A stretch of 64,000 nucleotides of DNA from Fuscibacter oryzae (lineage in GTDB: Bacteria; Pseudomonadota; Alphaproteobacteria; Rhodobacterales; Rhodobacteraceae). Shown one piece after another: positions 1-7,588 of the stretch. The notes below the pieces were generated by a model. The model saw nothing but the letters and a program-made list of their open reading frames with translations, was not told the origin of the DNA and searched no databases. Location of the stretch: contig NZ_JAESVP010000008.1 in NCBI RefSeq assembly GCF_016765795.1, forward strand, positions 95,978-159,977, written 5' to 3'. Numbering within the stretch: the first letter of the stretch is position 1; each line of letters opens with the position of its first letter. The position numbers and the translations under genes are program-made.

Positions 1-210
1 TTCGACCAGAACATTGCTGGCGCATCTGAAGGGCCGCCCGTCTTGGGAAACGATCTTCACATCCATGGATTCCGGGCCAGGCGCACCTTCGGTCATATCC
101 GCGAAGACGGCACCGACGGAATACAGCACGTCATACAGGCCGTAGAGCACGGATGGCGTCGTGTTCTCTGCCGCCAGCAAGACGATCTTCGGCTTTCTTG
201 TGGTGTCCAT
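1..210 (-). CDS. GlxA-family (DJ-1/PfpI + AraC) transcriptional regulator, N-terminal 70 codons, cut by window edge
   Basis: An open frame runs leftward from the ATG at 208-210 to the window edge with no stop. The visible protein begins MDTTRKPKIVLLAAENT and has the alternating hydrophobic strand pattern of a DJ-1/PfpI (class I glutamine amidotransferase-like) domain. That domain is the N-terminal sensor half of GlxA-type AraC regulators; the AraC HTH would lie outside the window. Because only the first 70 residues are seen, a stand-alone DJ-1/PfpI protein is also possible. No strong Shine-Dalgarno is obvious upstream. Confidence 0.6.
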   Translation of the reverse strand, partial: MDTTRKPKIVLLAAENTTPSVLYGLYDVLYSVGAVFADMTEGAPGPESMDVKIVSQDGRPFRCASNVLVE

Positions 211-512
211 CAGCGTCCCCGTTGGCCTCCGATGCACTTTTCTTGGCGAGACTGTCCGTTTTGCCTTGGTTTCGTCAGTTCTGCCTCTGACTTGAGGCCC
301 CGCGCAAGGCTTAAGTTGGGATGCAGGTTGGAAGTGTCAGCCTGACGGACCCAAACGATGTCCAAAGCCCAAGATAAGGATCCAAACGCCTCCGAGCATG
401 GCCTCCACCAAGTCGGCACATCTCATGCGCCGACATCGCTCATATCCTCTGTGCTGATACGCAAACACTGTCACGGCCAATTCGAAACCCATCTCAAATT
501 AGGAGCGCCAAA
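211..512. other. Intergenic region between glxA-like gene and DUF1127-like gene
   Basis: About 300 bases with no supportable gene. It must hold divergent promoters for the two flanking genes. A short inverted repeat (GTCGGC at 412-417 and GCCGAC at 429-434, 11-base loop) could be an operator or a weak hairpin; nothing else stands out. Confidence 0.4.
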
Positions 513-749
513 ATGACATCTTCTCTGGCAGTCGTCGCCCCCGCGCAGCGGTCTCGTTCATTTCGCCTCGCCTTGCGGTCCACTCTTTCGCGGATTGCTG
601 AAAAGATTGGTTCCGGCTGGGCACAGGAGGCTGATCTTGCGGACGTTATGGAGCTGTATCACGTCGATGAATCCACGTTGAGGGACAAAGGCTTGACCAG
701 AATGGATGTCATTCGTCTTCTGGAAACCAGGTGCTCGACCGTTGAATAG
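513..749 (+). CDS. Small DUF1127-like protein (78 aa)
   Basis: The ORF encodes 78 residues preceded by a good ribosome binding site (AGGAG, 7 bases before the ATG). The N-terminal half is basic and helical. The C-terminal half, with STLRDKGLTRMDV, resembles the DUF1127 pattern of a short helix followed by a D-K/I-G-L-T-R-x-D turn. Members are small alphaproteobacterial proteins, some linked to RNA turnover or phosphate and stress metabolism. Family membership is an inference from this C-terminal motif, and the function here is unknown. It sits 50 bases upstream of the FAD oxidoreductase and could be cotranscribed with it. Confidence 0.6.
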   Translation: MTSSLAVVAPAQRSRSFRLALRSTLSRIAEKIGSGWAQEADLADVMELYHVDESTLRDKGLTRMDVIRLLETRCSTVE

Positions 750-802
750 AAAACCTGCGGATCCACAGATATGCCCTCCCGACCAGAGACAGGGGATTGA
801 AA

Positions 803-2185
803 ATGGGAAATGCTTCAGCGCCAATGTCATTGGACGAAGTCACTGGAGTGGTACTACGGCCCGGAGACGCCGATTACGATGCGGTGCGCTTGGTCTGGAA
901 CGGCATGATCGACCGCCGCCCGGCCGTGATCGTCCGGTGCCGGACGTCCGGCGATGTCAGGGCCGCAGTGCTGCATGCACGGCGCGAAGGCCTTGCCATA
1001 GCGATCCGCAGCGGCGGGCATAACGTGGCGGGATATGCCGTCTGCGAGGGTGGGGTGATGATCGACCTCTCGCTGATGAATTCTGTTCGTGTTCACCCCG
1101 GCCTGGAAAAGGCCACGGTCAGTGGCGGTGCGACCTGGGCCGATGTCGACGCGGCCACCACGCCTTTTGCACGGGCGACACCTGGCGGTCTGATCTCGGC
1201 AACCGGGGTTGCGGGGTTGACGCTGTCTGGCGGGATCGGCTGGCTGCGCGGCACGCACGGGCTGGCCTGCGACAACCTGCTTGCTGCTGATGTGGTGACC
1301 GCTGAGGGTGATCTGATCCGCGCCAGTCAGACCGAGAACTCCGATCTGCTCTGGGCCCTGCGGGGAGGGGGCGGCAATTTCGGCGTCGTCACCGCGATGG
1401 ATTTCGCCCTGCATCCCATATCGCCAGAGATATTCTTCAACGCGCCGCTTTACCCCGAGGAAATCGCCGCCGAGATCCTGCCGCGCTGGCGCGATTTCAT
1501 GCAGGCGGCACCCGATACTCTTTCCGGCCTTGCCGAGTTCTCGACCATCCCCGAAGACCCCTCCTATCCCCGCGAAACCTGGGGGCGTCGCGTGGTGGCG
1601 CTGGCAACGGTCTTTGACGGCCCTGCGGACGAGGGCGAGCGCGTCACCCTGCCGCTGCGCCAACTGGCCGAACCGCTGCTCGATTTCAGCGGGCGGATGT
1701 CCTATCGCGTGCTGCAGACGCTGTACGACGGGCTGTTCCCCAAGGGGCGCGACCGCTGCTACTGGAAATCGACCTACCTGAAGGGACTGGACGATGAAGT
1801 CATCTGCGACGTCCTTGCCGGCCTGTCGCGTCGCCCTTCGGAGATGACCTTCTCCTCGATCTGGTGGCTTGGCGGTGCGGTGTCGCGCGTGGCACCCGAG
1901 GCCACAGCCTTCGGCGACCGCTCGATGCGGTGGATGCTCAGCCTCGACGCGATCTGGTCAGCGGCAAAGGATGACACGACGAACATGGGCTGGGTCCGGG
2001 GTCTCTGGCAAGAGTTGCAGCGCCATTCGACCGGACGGCTCTATCTGAACTTCCCCGGCCTCGGCGAAGGTGACAGCTTGGTCCGCAATGCCTTCGGCCC
2101 AGATACCTATGCCCGACTGCAAGGTGTCAAGCGCCGCTACGATCCGGGCAACGTGTTTCACCTCAATCAGAACATCCAGCCATAG
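803..2185 (+). CDS. FAD-binding oxidoreductase, berberine-bridge-enzyme (BBE) type
   Basis: A 460-residue flavoprotein with an N-terminal PCMH-type FAD domain (about residues 25-200) and a C-terminal berberine/BBE segment ending in the typical YDPGNVFHLNQNI. RSGGHN near residue 73 carries the histidine that is covalently linked to FAD in this family. The second attachment cysteine of bicovalent members is replaced: the segment reads TGVAGLTLSGG, so a mono-covalent flavin is expected. Enzymes of this group oxidise sugars, alkaloids or other secondary alcohols with O2; the substrate cannot be predicted. ATG 803 was chosen because AGGGG lies 7 bases upstream; a TTG at 797 is the alternative. An integrase remnant begins immediately after the stop. 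Confidence 0.8.
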   Translation: MGNASAPMSLDEVTGVVLRPGDADYDAVRLVWNGMIDRRPAVIVRCRTSGDVRAAVLHARREGLAIAIRSGGHNVAGYAVCEGGVMIDLSLMNSVRVHPGLEKATVSGGATWADVDAATTPFARATPGGLISATGVAGLTLSGGIGWLRGTHGLACDNLLAADVVTAEGDLIRASQTENSDLLWALRGGGGNFGVVTAMDFALHPISPEIFFNAPLYPEEIAAEILPRWRDFMQAAPDTLSGLAEFSTIPEDPSYPRETWGRRVVALATVFDGPADEGERVTLPLRQLAEPLLDFSGRMSYRVLQTLYDGLFPKGRDRCYWKSTYLKGLDDEVICDVLAGLSRRPSEMTFSSIWWLGGAVSRVAPEATAFGDRSMRWMLSLDAIWSAAKDDTTNMGWVRGLWQELQRHSTGRLYLNFPGLGEGDSLVRNAFGPDTYARLQGVKRRYDPGNVFHLNQNIQP

Positions 2186-2189
2186 GCCT

Positions 2190-2719
2190 CTGGACGCTGC
2201 CGCCGACCGGCGTGCAACCGACATAATCCGCCTCTGCATGTCGACCGGCAGCCGGGTCGGCGAGGTGCGGCAGGCCCGGTAGGAATAGTTCAACCTCGAA
2301 CTCAGCATCTGGAGCAGGCGCGCCACCACCACCAAGCAGCGCAAGGTCCATCGCGCCCCGATCTCTGGAGAAGTCGTCGGCATCGTTCGCTATCGTCAGC
2401 TGCTGTGCCGAAAGGCAACCCTTGGCTGTTTCCGGGTGATACGCCCGGCCAGCCGGTGAAGGAAATTCGCCGCTTCTTGGTTTCTATCCAGAAACAGGTC
2501 GAGCGGTCAGGCGTCCGCATTCATGACCTGCGTCACGCCTTTGCTCCGCGTTTAGTCAACGGCGGCGCCTCGCTCGAGATGATTGGCAAGCACCTGGGCC
2601 ACAGCCAGATGCGGACCACCCAGCCCAATGTCCGCCTGATGGATGCCCGCACTGCACGCATGCGTCGATGCTGTCGCCAGCATACTCCGGCGACGCCCCA
2701 AGCTGGTGCATGGCGCTGA
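2190..2719 (+). pseudogene. Degenerate tyrosine recombinase (phage-type integrase)
   Basis: Two reading frames together give the C-terminal catalytic domain of a tyrosine recombinase. The first (about 2190-2400) contains CMSTGSRVGEV, the usual STGxRxGE box, but is interrupted by two in-frame TAG codons at 2280-2282 and 2286-2288. The second, shifted frame (from about 2403) contains NPWLFPGDTPG, then IHDLRH and LGHSQ, the HxxR and GH boxes. Where the catalytic tyrosine should follow the LGHS box (usual TTxxYAHL) the sequence reads TTQPNVRL, so Tyr has become Asn. With stops, a frameshift and no nucleophile this is a pseudogene. It suggests an old integration event beside the FAD oxidoreductase gene. 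Confidence 0.8.
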
Positions 2720-3035
2720 CGCCCTCGCTGCGGCTCGCAAGACTGCCTGATCTGCTGCGTCTTAAGTCGGGCAGTAGCTGAAACCGCCTGATCATGTTGT
2801 TTGGGGGTGGAAAGCAGTCATTCGCGGTAGGGTCCGGCTCGCCAGGGGCGATTCCAGTGAGAATGCGAAGAGAACCTGGATTGGTCCGGGATTCGGAGAA
2901 ACGGGTGATGAACTTTGCAATCGACCGGGCCGGTCTGCGCGGTCTCTCGATATCGCAACTGATTGAAATTGGGGATGACGATTGCGCGACCCCCAAACTA
3001 GAACTCACGATAGGTCGCGAGAGCCAAAAGCGCTC
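2720..3035. other. Intergenic stretch without a recognisable gene
   Basis: About 315 bases between the integrase remnant and the convergent cupin gene. Open frames exist on both strands but none has a convincing start, ribosome binding site or recognisable motif. It may be further decayed mobile DNA. Confidence 0.35.
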
Positions 3036-3509
3036 TTACGCGGCCTCGAGCATCTGGATCCCGTGGCGCTGGCAGGCGGCGACGATCCGGCCGATCATCT
3101 CGTTGGAGGGCGGACCGGGCGGCGGCATGACGTCAGAGCCCGCATCCTTGAAGAAATCCACCATCTCGTGTTCCAGCACGGCCGCAAAGCGGGCGGGTTT
3201 GCCGGACTGGTTGCTGTAGTTGTGCCCCAGCCATGAGGGAACCGTCACAACGGTGCCGACACCGGCGGTGATCATGCGCGGCGGGCCGTCACCGAAGATG
3301 CCGAAGGTCACTTCGCCTTCGGTCACGCGGAAGATTTCAGGCGAGGCATGGCGATGCGGCGGGGTGCCCGAGCCGGGCATCACCGTCACGTCAACAACGC
3401 TGAGGTTAGCGCCGTCCACGTCGCCCATGAACCGGACATGATCGCCGATCACCCAGACACTCGGGGCATCGGACAACGTGGTCACGCTGGCGGATCTTGC
3501 AGCAGTCAT
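3036..3509 (-). CDS. Cupin-domain protein (157 aa)
   Basis: Single-domain cupin. Motif 1 is visible as PPHRHASPEIFRVTEGEVTFGI, where the two His and the Glu are the usual metal ligands; motif 2 is VPSWLGHNYSNQ with its His. Small cupins of this kind bind Mn, Fe or Ni and act as dioxygenases, isomerases or ligand sensors; no substrate can be assigned. The start lies directly next to the stop of the upstream NsrR-TetR fusion gene (3510), so the two are almost certainly one transcript and the cupin is a likely target or partner of that regulator. Confidence 0.75.
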   Translation of the reverse strand: MTAARSASVTTLSDAPSVWVIGDHVRFMGDVDGANLSVVDVTVMPGSGTPPHRHASPEIFRVTEGEVTFGIFGDGPPRMITAGVGTVVTVPSWLGHNYSNQSGKPARFAAVLEHEMVDFFKDAGSDVMPPPGPPSNEMIGRIVAACQRHGIQMLEAA

Positions 3510-4631
3510 TCAGTCTTCTCCTTTTGCGGTCAGGGTTGCGCCTCTCGACTCCGACCGCAGGGCAGTCATCAGAAGCGTCAGGGCACGTGACACGGTCTTG
3601 CCCGCGTCCTGCCCCGAAAGACCGGCATAGTCCTTCAGGGTTTCCCAGGCGGTCGCGCTAAAAAGCAGATGGGCTAGCGCCTGGAATTCGTGCCTTTGCG
3701 TGGCGGAGAGGTCGTGCAATCCGGCATCGACGATGCGGGCAAAGCTTTGCCTGCGCGCGGGAACGGCTTCCTGGCGCATGGCGCGCCCCGAGGGCGAATG
3801 CAGGCTTGCGCGGATGACATTTTCATGCGCGTCGAAGCCGGCAAAGATCTCGGGCGGCATTGCCAGCAAGTCGGCCAGCGTCGCCGGCAGGATCTGCGGA
3901 CCAATCCGGGCACCGATCCAGACCCAGAAAGCGCGGAGCAGCTCGGTCTTGTTCGGGAAATGCCGAAAGACCGTGCGGCGTTCCACGCCCGCAGCCTTGG
4001 CGATTTCGTCGAACATGATTTCGTCACCTCCGGTGGTGTCCAGCACGTCTGCCAGGGCCTGGAGGATCCGGTCACGGGTCGCATCCGCCTGGGCCCGGCG
4101 CAACGGGCTGTCATAGGGTCTGGAATCAGGTGTATTCATGCCATTATAAGTGACATCAATTTCTCCACTCGTCAAGTCCCCCGTGATGGCACTGGATGCG
4201 GCCGGGGCCGACTCTGGTGCGGAAGCGGTCGTCGGGCGCAGCGCGACATCGGCCAGTGTGGTCGCGTCCAGCACGTCCATGAAGGCCTGTCGCGCCCGGC
4301 GGAAGACGCGCGGTAGGCGGCAGATCCCCGCAATGGCGCAGTCATTGGCCTCGCCCAGGCACTCCACCAACGCAAAATCCGTCTCCATTGCCCGGACGAC
4401 ATCACCGATTCTGATCTCAGAGGCCGGTCTGGCAAGCCGCAACCCGCCGGAACGGCCGCGAATTCCGGTCAGGACTCCGTCGGAAGTGAGTTCATTCGCC
4501 ACTTTCATCAGGTTGGCGCGGGACAGGCTGAACCGTTGCGCAGCCTGTTCGATGGTGACCAGGCGACCATCAGCCTCGTACACAATGAGCAAGAGCCGCA
4601 GGGCATGATCGGTGGAATTGGTGAGCCGCAC
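3510..4631 (-). CDS. NsrR-type Rrf2 regulator fused to a TetR-family regulator (373 aa)
   Basis: Residues 1-133 are an Rrf2 protein close to NsrR: it opens MRLTNSTDHALR, has the wing GIRGRSGGLRLARPAS, and carries Cys91, Cys98 and Cys104 in the place of the Fe-S ligands. Residues 134-164 form an Ala/Ser/Pro-rich linker. From Met165 a TetR protein begins: RDRILQALADVLDTTGG, then the HTH with AAGVERRTVFRHFPNKTELL, then a helical ligand domain. NsrR proteins sense nitric oxide; TetR proteins sense small ligands. The stretch encoding the linker end contains a perfect TATAAT on the coding strand (4143-4148) just before the in-frame ATG at 4139, so the TetR half may also be made separately, or the fusion may have arisen by readthrough into a TetR promoter. 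The divergent gene encodes a haemoglobin, which suits NO sensing. Confidence 0.8.
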   Translation of the reverse strand: MRLTNSTDHALRLLLIVYEADGRLVTIEQAAQRFSLSRANLMKVANELTSDGVLTGIRGRSGGLRLARPASEIRIGDVVRAMETDFALVECLGEANDCAIAGICRLPRVFRRARQAFMDVLDATTLADVALRPTTASAPESAPAASSAITGDLTSGEIDVTYNGMNTPDSRPYDSPLRRAQADATRDRILQALADVLDTTGGDEIMFDEIAKAAGVERRTVFRHFPNKTELLRAFWVWIGARIGPQILPATLADLLAMPPEIFAGFDAHENVIRASLHSPSGRAMRQEAVPARRQSFARIVDAGLHDLSATQRHEFQALAHLLFSATAWETLKDYAGLSGQDAGKTVSRALTLLMTALRSESRGATLTAKGED

Positions 4632-4644
4632 GCTGTTCTCCTTT

Positions 4645-4667
4645 AAGATGCAGTTTATATGTATATT
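4645..4667. promoter_or_regulatory. NsrR-like binding site 1
   Basis: The site reads AAGATGC, nine bases, then GTATATT, in the divergent promoter between the NsrR-TetR fusion and the haemoglobin gene. The left arm matches the published NsrR arm AAGATGC exactly; the right arm matches GCATCTT at 5 of 7 positions. The 7-9-7 spacing fits the NsrR consensus. It overlaps the region where the regulator's own promoter should lie, suggesting autoregulation. Confidence 0.5.
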
Positions 4668-4684
4668 AAGTCAGTCTATCTAAA

Positions 4685-4707
4685 AATATGCAATCTATAA
4701 GCATCTA
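4685..4707. promoter_or_regulatory. NsrR-like binding site 2
   Basis: The site reads AATATGC, nine bases, then GCATCTA. Each arm matches the NsrR consensus (AAGATGC / GCATCTT) at 6 of 7 positions with the exact 9-base spacing. It lies just upstream of the haemoglobin start at 4720 and would block that promoter when occupied. Two boxes in one 88-base divergent region, beside a gene with an NsrR domain, make regulatory function likely. Confidence 0.6.
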
Positions 4708-4719
4708 TTGGGGGCGGCC

Positions 4720-5166
4720 GTGAAAGCCAATCCCTCCCAGACTTCGGATGAAAGAAGCGACCGCAAACTGATCGCGCTTGTCGTCCAGCGCTTCTACGCG
4801 CGAGTGCGGGCAGATGCAGTGCTGGGCCCGATCTTCACCCCCCGCGTCGAGGACTGGCCGGATCACGAGGCGAAAATCACGCGATTCTGGTCCTCGGTGC
4901 TTTTGATGAGTGGCGAGTATCATGGCAGCCCGATGCAGGTGCATCTGAACATTCCCGCTCTGGGCCGGACCGACTTTGACCGCTGGCTGGCGCTGTTCGA
5001 CGAGGCGTTGACGTCAAGCTGCAATGCGGACCAGGCCGCGGCCTGTCAATCGGCACGCAAAACTGACCCCCTATCGGCGTCCAAAATTGACCCCCCCTGT
5101 GGGGCGTCGAGATCAGGGCCTGAGCCGACGGAACTGATCACAGAGTGGAGGCGGGTCAGGCCCTGA
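4720..5166 (+). CDS. Group III truncated haemoglobin with C-terminus replaced by IS-derived sequence
   Basis: Residues 1 to about 108 are a group III truncated haemoglobin: VVQRFYARVRADAVLGPIF, then the tryptophan-rich E helix region ITRFWSSVLL, and PMQVHLNIPAL, whose His corresponds to the proximal haem ligand, followed by FDRWLALFDEAL. Such proteins bind O2 and NO and often take part in NO detoxification. After CNADQAAA the normal last helix is missing; from base 5044 the frame runs into an IS21-type end and adds about 40 unrelated residues. The gene is therefore 3'-truncated, and haem binding or stability may be impaired. GTG 4720, after a GGGGG stretch, is the preferred start; TTG 4708 is possible. 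Confidence 0.75.
   Translation: MKANPSQTSDERSDRKLIALVVQRFYARVRADAVLGPIFTPRVEDWPDHEAKITRFWSSVLLMSGEYHGSPMQVHLNIPALGRTDFDRWLALFDEALTSSCNADQAAACQSARKTDPLSASKIDPPCGASRSGPEPTELITEWRRVRP
5044..5100. mobile_element. Terminal fragment of an IS21-family element
   Basis: Starts TGTCAATCGGCACGC and contains two tandem copies of an AAAxTGACCCCC motif (5060-5070 and 5084-5096). This is the arrangement of the multiple terminal repeats of IS21-type ends, which begin TGT. No istA or istB gene follows, so only an end remains after deletion or recombination. It joins directly to the haemoglobin coding sequence and removed its 3' end. Confidence 0.6.
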
Positions 5167-5168
5167 TC
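5111..5168. repeat. Perfect 13-bp inverted repeat
   Basis: GATCAGGGCCTGA at 5111-5123 is exactly mirrored at 5156-5168 by TCAGGCCCTGATC, with 32 bases between. It follows the IS21 end and spans the artificial stop of the truncated haemoglobin. It could be part of the same element, a transcript hairpin, or a protein-binding site; a CGGGTCAGG core recurs in the repeat upstream of the strawberry-notch gene. Confidence 0.6.
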
Positions 5169-5311
5169 GGGGGCATCAGTGCGAGGCCACCTGCGTCCTG
5201 ACTTGGGCGTGACGCAGGATCTCAAGAATATGCGTCTCAGTGTATCTGCTTGTGTTCATTCAGAATCTCTAGGTTCATCGAGGCGAGAACCTCTAGTTAT
5301 GCAGCCCTTAC

Positions 5312-5332
5312 TTTCGGGGGATTACCCCGAAA
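5312..5332. terminator. Hairpin downstream of the receiver gene
   Basis: TTTCGGGG at 5312-5319 pairs perfectly with CCCCGAAA at 5325-5332 around a 5-base loop. It lies about 45 bases beyond the stop of the minus-strand receiver gene. There is no T-tract on either side, so a classical intrinsic terminator is not proven. Confidence 0.35.
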
Positions 5333-5375
5333 CACAAACATGCACGCGCTGCCGCTCTCTTGGAGTTTCGCAAGC

Positions 5376-5759
5376 CTACGGTCTGCGAGACCAGATCGCG
5401 ATGACCTGAGTGGCTAGTTGCATCGGGTCGAAGGGCTTCACGATCACATCTAAAGCGCCTGCAGCAACTAGTTTGTGGAGGTCAGAATGCTGCGCCTTGG
5501 CAGTCATGAAAATCGCGGGCGTAGCACAAAACTCCGGCATTGCGCGGAGGCTTTGCAGAGTTTCCTCACCATTCATGCCCGGCATCATGACATCAAGGAG
5601 GAACAAATCTGGTCGCGCCGCTACTGCACCATCCAGCGCCTCCCGGCCCGAAGAAAACTGCACAACTTCCAACCCACCAACCATTTCCAGTGCGATCAGC
5701 GCAATCTCTCGGATGTCTGGGTCATCTTCAACATGCACTATTCGGGGCAATAGGGGCAT
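5376..5759 (-). CDS. Single-domain response regulator (CheY-like receiver, 127 aa)
   Basis: A complete receiver domain and nothing else. The acidic pocket is Asp12-Asp13 (HVEDD), the phosphoacceptor Asp56 (LFLLDVMMPG), the switch Thr86 and the conserved Lys108 (IVKPFDP). Without an output domain it probably shuttles phosphate or binds a partner protein. It lies about 90 bases downstream of a PAS histidine kinase on the same strand, the likely phosphodonor, and is part of a five-gene phosphorelay locus (5.4-12.8 kb). Confidence 0.85.
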   Translation of the reverse strand: MPLLPRIVHVEDDPDIREIALIALEMVGGLEVVQFSSGREALDGAVAARPDLFLLDVMMPGMNGEETLQSLRAMPEFCATPAIFMTAKAQHSDLHKLVAAGALDVIVKPFDPMQLATQVIAIWSRRP

Positions 5760-5850
5760 CGCATCTCCGTGCGGACTGTATCAGCAAAAGGGGCTAACCC
5801 CGTCCTACCAAGGCCAAACATTTCCTGGCAAGCTCGTTGCTGCGCCCCCA

Positions 5851-7434
5851 TCAGGCAACAGCCCTAAAGCCTTCGGATATCGGCAGATCGACATGGAACG
5901 TTGTCCCCACGCCAACCTTGCTGGTGAACCATATGCGTCCGGCCTGCTTTTCGATGATCGTCTTGGCGATGCTCAAGCCGAGCCCGGTTCCGACATGCTG
6001 TCGATCGATCTGAGTATGCGCTTGAACAAACCTCGAGAACAACGTGTGATGGGCTTCTGGTGGAATGCCGCAGCCGCGATCAATTATCGATAGGCGTATG
6101 CCACCAGGCCGCTCGACAACCTCTAGGTCAACGAATTGCCCCCTTGGAGAAAACTTGACGGCATTGGACAACAGATTTGTCAGGACCTGCATCATGCCGT
6201 CCCGGCTGATCATGGCGAAAATCGGCGAAGTTGGCCCCATGTAGCGCAATTCGACCCCGTATTCATGGCCGTATCCCGCATTGGCAGCCACCACTTCTTC
6301 GGCGAAAGACACGATATCGACTGGCGCCACAGCAAAGTCCGTCATATTGGCGTCCAGCTTTTCTAGGTCGAGCAGATCATTGATCAGGCGCAGCAACCGA
6401 TCCACGTTGCGTTGCGCCACTGTGATCAGGCTGCCTACACGTTCAGACATAGGCCCAGCCACGCCAGAGGCAATGAGGTTAAGCGATCCCTTGATCGACG
6501 TCAGTGGAGAGCGCAGTTCGTGGCTGACCGTCGCGACAAATTCGGCCCGCTCGTTTTCGGCTCGCTTGCGTTCCGTGATGTCACGCACCACTGCTACAAA
6601 ACGCGGTGTGCCATCAAGGCTGTGCTCCAGCTGCAGATTGACCTCGACGGCGCCTCCACGGAATATTGTTTCGTATAGAATTGAATCTACATCACCCTGC
6701 AGGAGTGGCGTGACACGAGCCCGAAATGCCTGCTCGTCGAAGACCTCACTGAGATCACCAAGGCGCTTGCCTACAGTCTCAGACTCACCCCAGTTCGACG
6801 ACGCCAGGGCGCGTTTGTTAAGGTAGAGGAGCTCAAAGGTCTTGGTTGAAAAGATATAGACCTCATCCCGAAGCCGGTCGATCATCGCACGGTCCTGGCG
6901 CTCTGCCTGAAGCAGCTTGGACTCTGTGATATCTGTCCGCAGTGAAATTGTGCGGAGCAAGGTGCCAAGGTCGTCGTGGACCGGAATGATTGATGACCGG
7001 GTCCACATGATTCCGCCGTCCCTGCGCCGGATCTTTGTCTCGCCCGTCCAGACTTGGCCCGCGCGCAATTTCGAGGTCAGCCCTAGGCACTCATCTTTCG
7101 GATTTGAGAGCAGAATATTCCGAAACTCGTGCCCTACCAACTCATCTGGGGCATAGCCAGTTGCCCTGGCGAGACTGTCGCTGGCAAAGGTGATCCGCCC
7201 GTCGGCACCCGTAATGTTGACCATCGCATGGGCGTTCAGAGCACGCAGGTAAACTGCAATCTCATCGTCCTTTAGACGCAGAGCGGCCTCATACTGCTTC
7301 GACAGTTGCTGAGCGCGTGCCAAGTAAAGAAGCAAGCTAAGCGCCAAGATGATCACGAGCATGTAGTGATCCAGGACCAGTCGGACATAGGGAGAAAGCA
7401 TGATGATGGTCTGGTCAGTCAAATCGTTCATCAA
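5851..7434 (-). CDS. PAS-domain sensor histidine kinase (527 aa)
   Basis: An N-terminal membrane segment (about residues 24-40) is followed by two PAS domains (about 60-175 and 185-290; the first ends in a PAC-like RTDITESK), a HisKA dimerisation domain with the phosphoacceptor His305 in VSHELRSPLTSIKGSL, and an HATPase domain with the N box NLLSNAVKFSPRG and G boxes DRGCGIP and GTGLGLSIAK. The kinase probably senses a redox, light or small-molecule signal through its PAS domains. The sequence between its HisKA and HATPase domains resembles that of the large hybrid kinase upstream, suggesting duplication. The first of two adjacent Met codons was used. Confidence 0.85.
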   Translation of the reverse strand: MMNDLTDQTIIMLSPYVRLVLDHYMLVIILALSLLLYLARAQQLSKQYEAALRLKDDEIAVYLRALNAHAMVNITGADGRITFASDSLARATGYAPDELVGHEFRNILLSNPKDECLGLTSKLRAGQVWTGETKIRRRDGGIMWTRSSIIPVHDDLGTLLRTISLRTDITESKLLQAERQDRAMIDRLRDEVYIFSTKTFELLYLNKRALASSNWGESETVGKRLGDLSEVFDEQAFRARVTPLLQGDVDSILYETIFRGGAVEVNLQLEHSLDGTPRFVAVVRDITERKRAENERAEFVATVSHELRSPLTSIKGSLNLIASGVAGPMSERVGSLITVAQRNVDRLLRLINDLLDLEKLDANMTDFAVAPVDIVSFAEEVVAANAGYGHEYGVELRYMGPTSPIFAMISRDGMMQVLTNLLSNAVKFSPRGQFVDLEVVERPGGIRLSIIDRGCGIPPEAHHTLFSRFVQAHTQIDRQHVGTGLGLSIAKTIIEKQAGRIWFTSKVGVGTTFHVDLPISEGFRAVA

Positions 7435-7588
7435 GCCCCTCCATCGTAGCTGTGTCGCTCCGATGCTGTGTGGCGCAAAGCCAAGTTCGTCCGTGCCCTA
7501 AGCATCAAATAGTTCAGGACTGTGGCCAATTTGGGCTCCCATTCCGGAAACTAGGTGGCAGAAATGGTGTCTGCAGCTGCGCCTTAGC

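Noticed and set aside
210..419. 69-codon minus-strand ORF between the first two genes
   Set aside because: No ribosome site and no recognisable protein pattern; lies in a promoter region.
2556..3008. 150-codon minus-strand ORF opposite the integrase remnant
   Set aside because: Overlaps the recognisable integrase coding on the other strand and shows no family features.
4151..4174. TGAC...GTCA inverted repeat as a TetR operator inside the fusion gene
   Set aside because: Only four paired bases with a 16-base spacer; too weak to call.
4720..5040. Possible loss of the haem-binding His in the truncated haemoglobin (FDRWL preceded by Asp)
   Set aside because: In group III globins the proximal His is the one in the PxxxH-L-x-x-P segment, and it is present here (MQVHLNIP).
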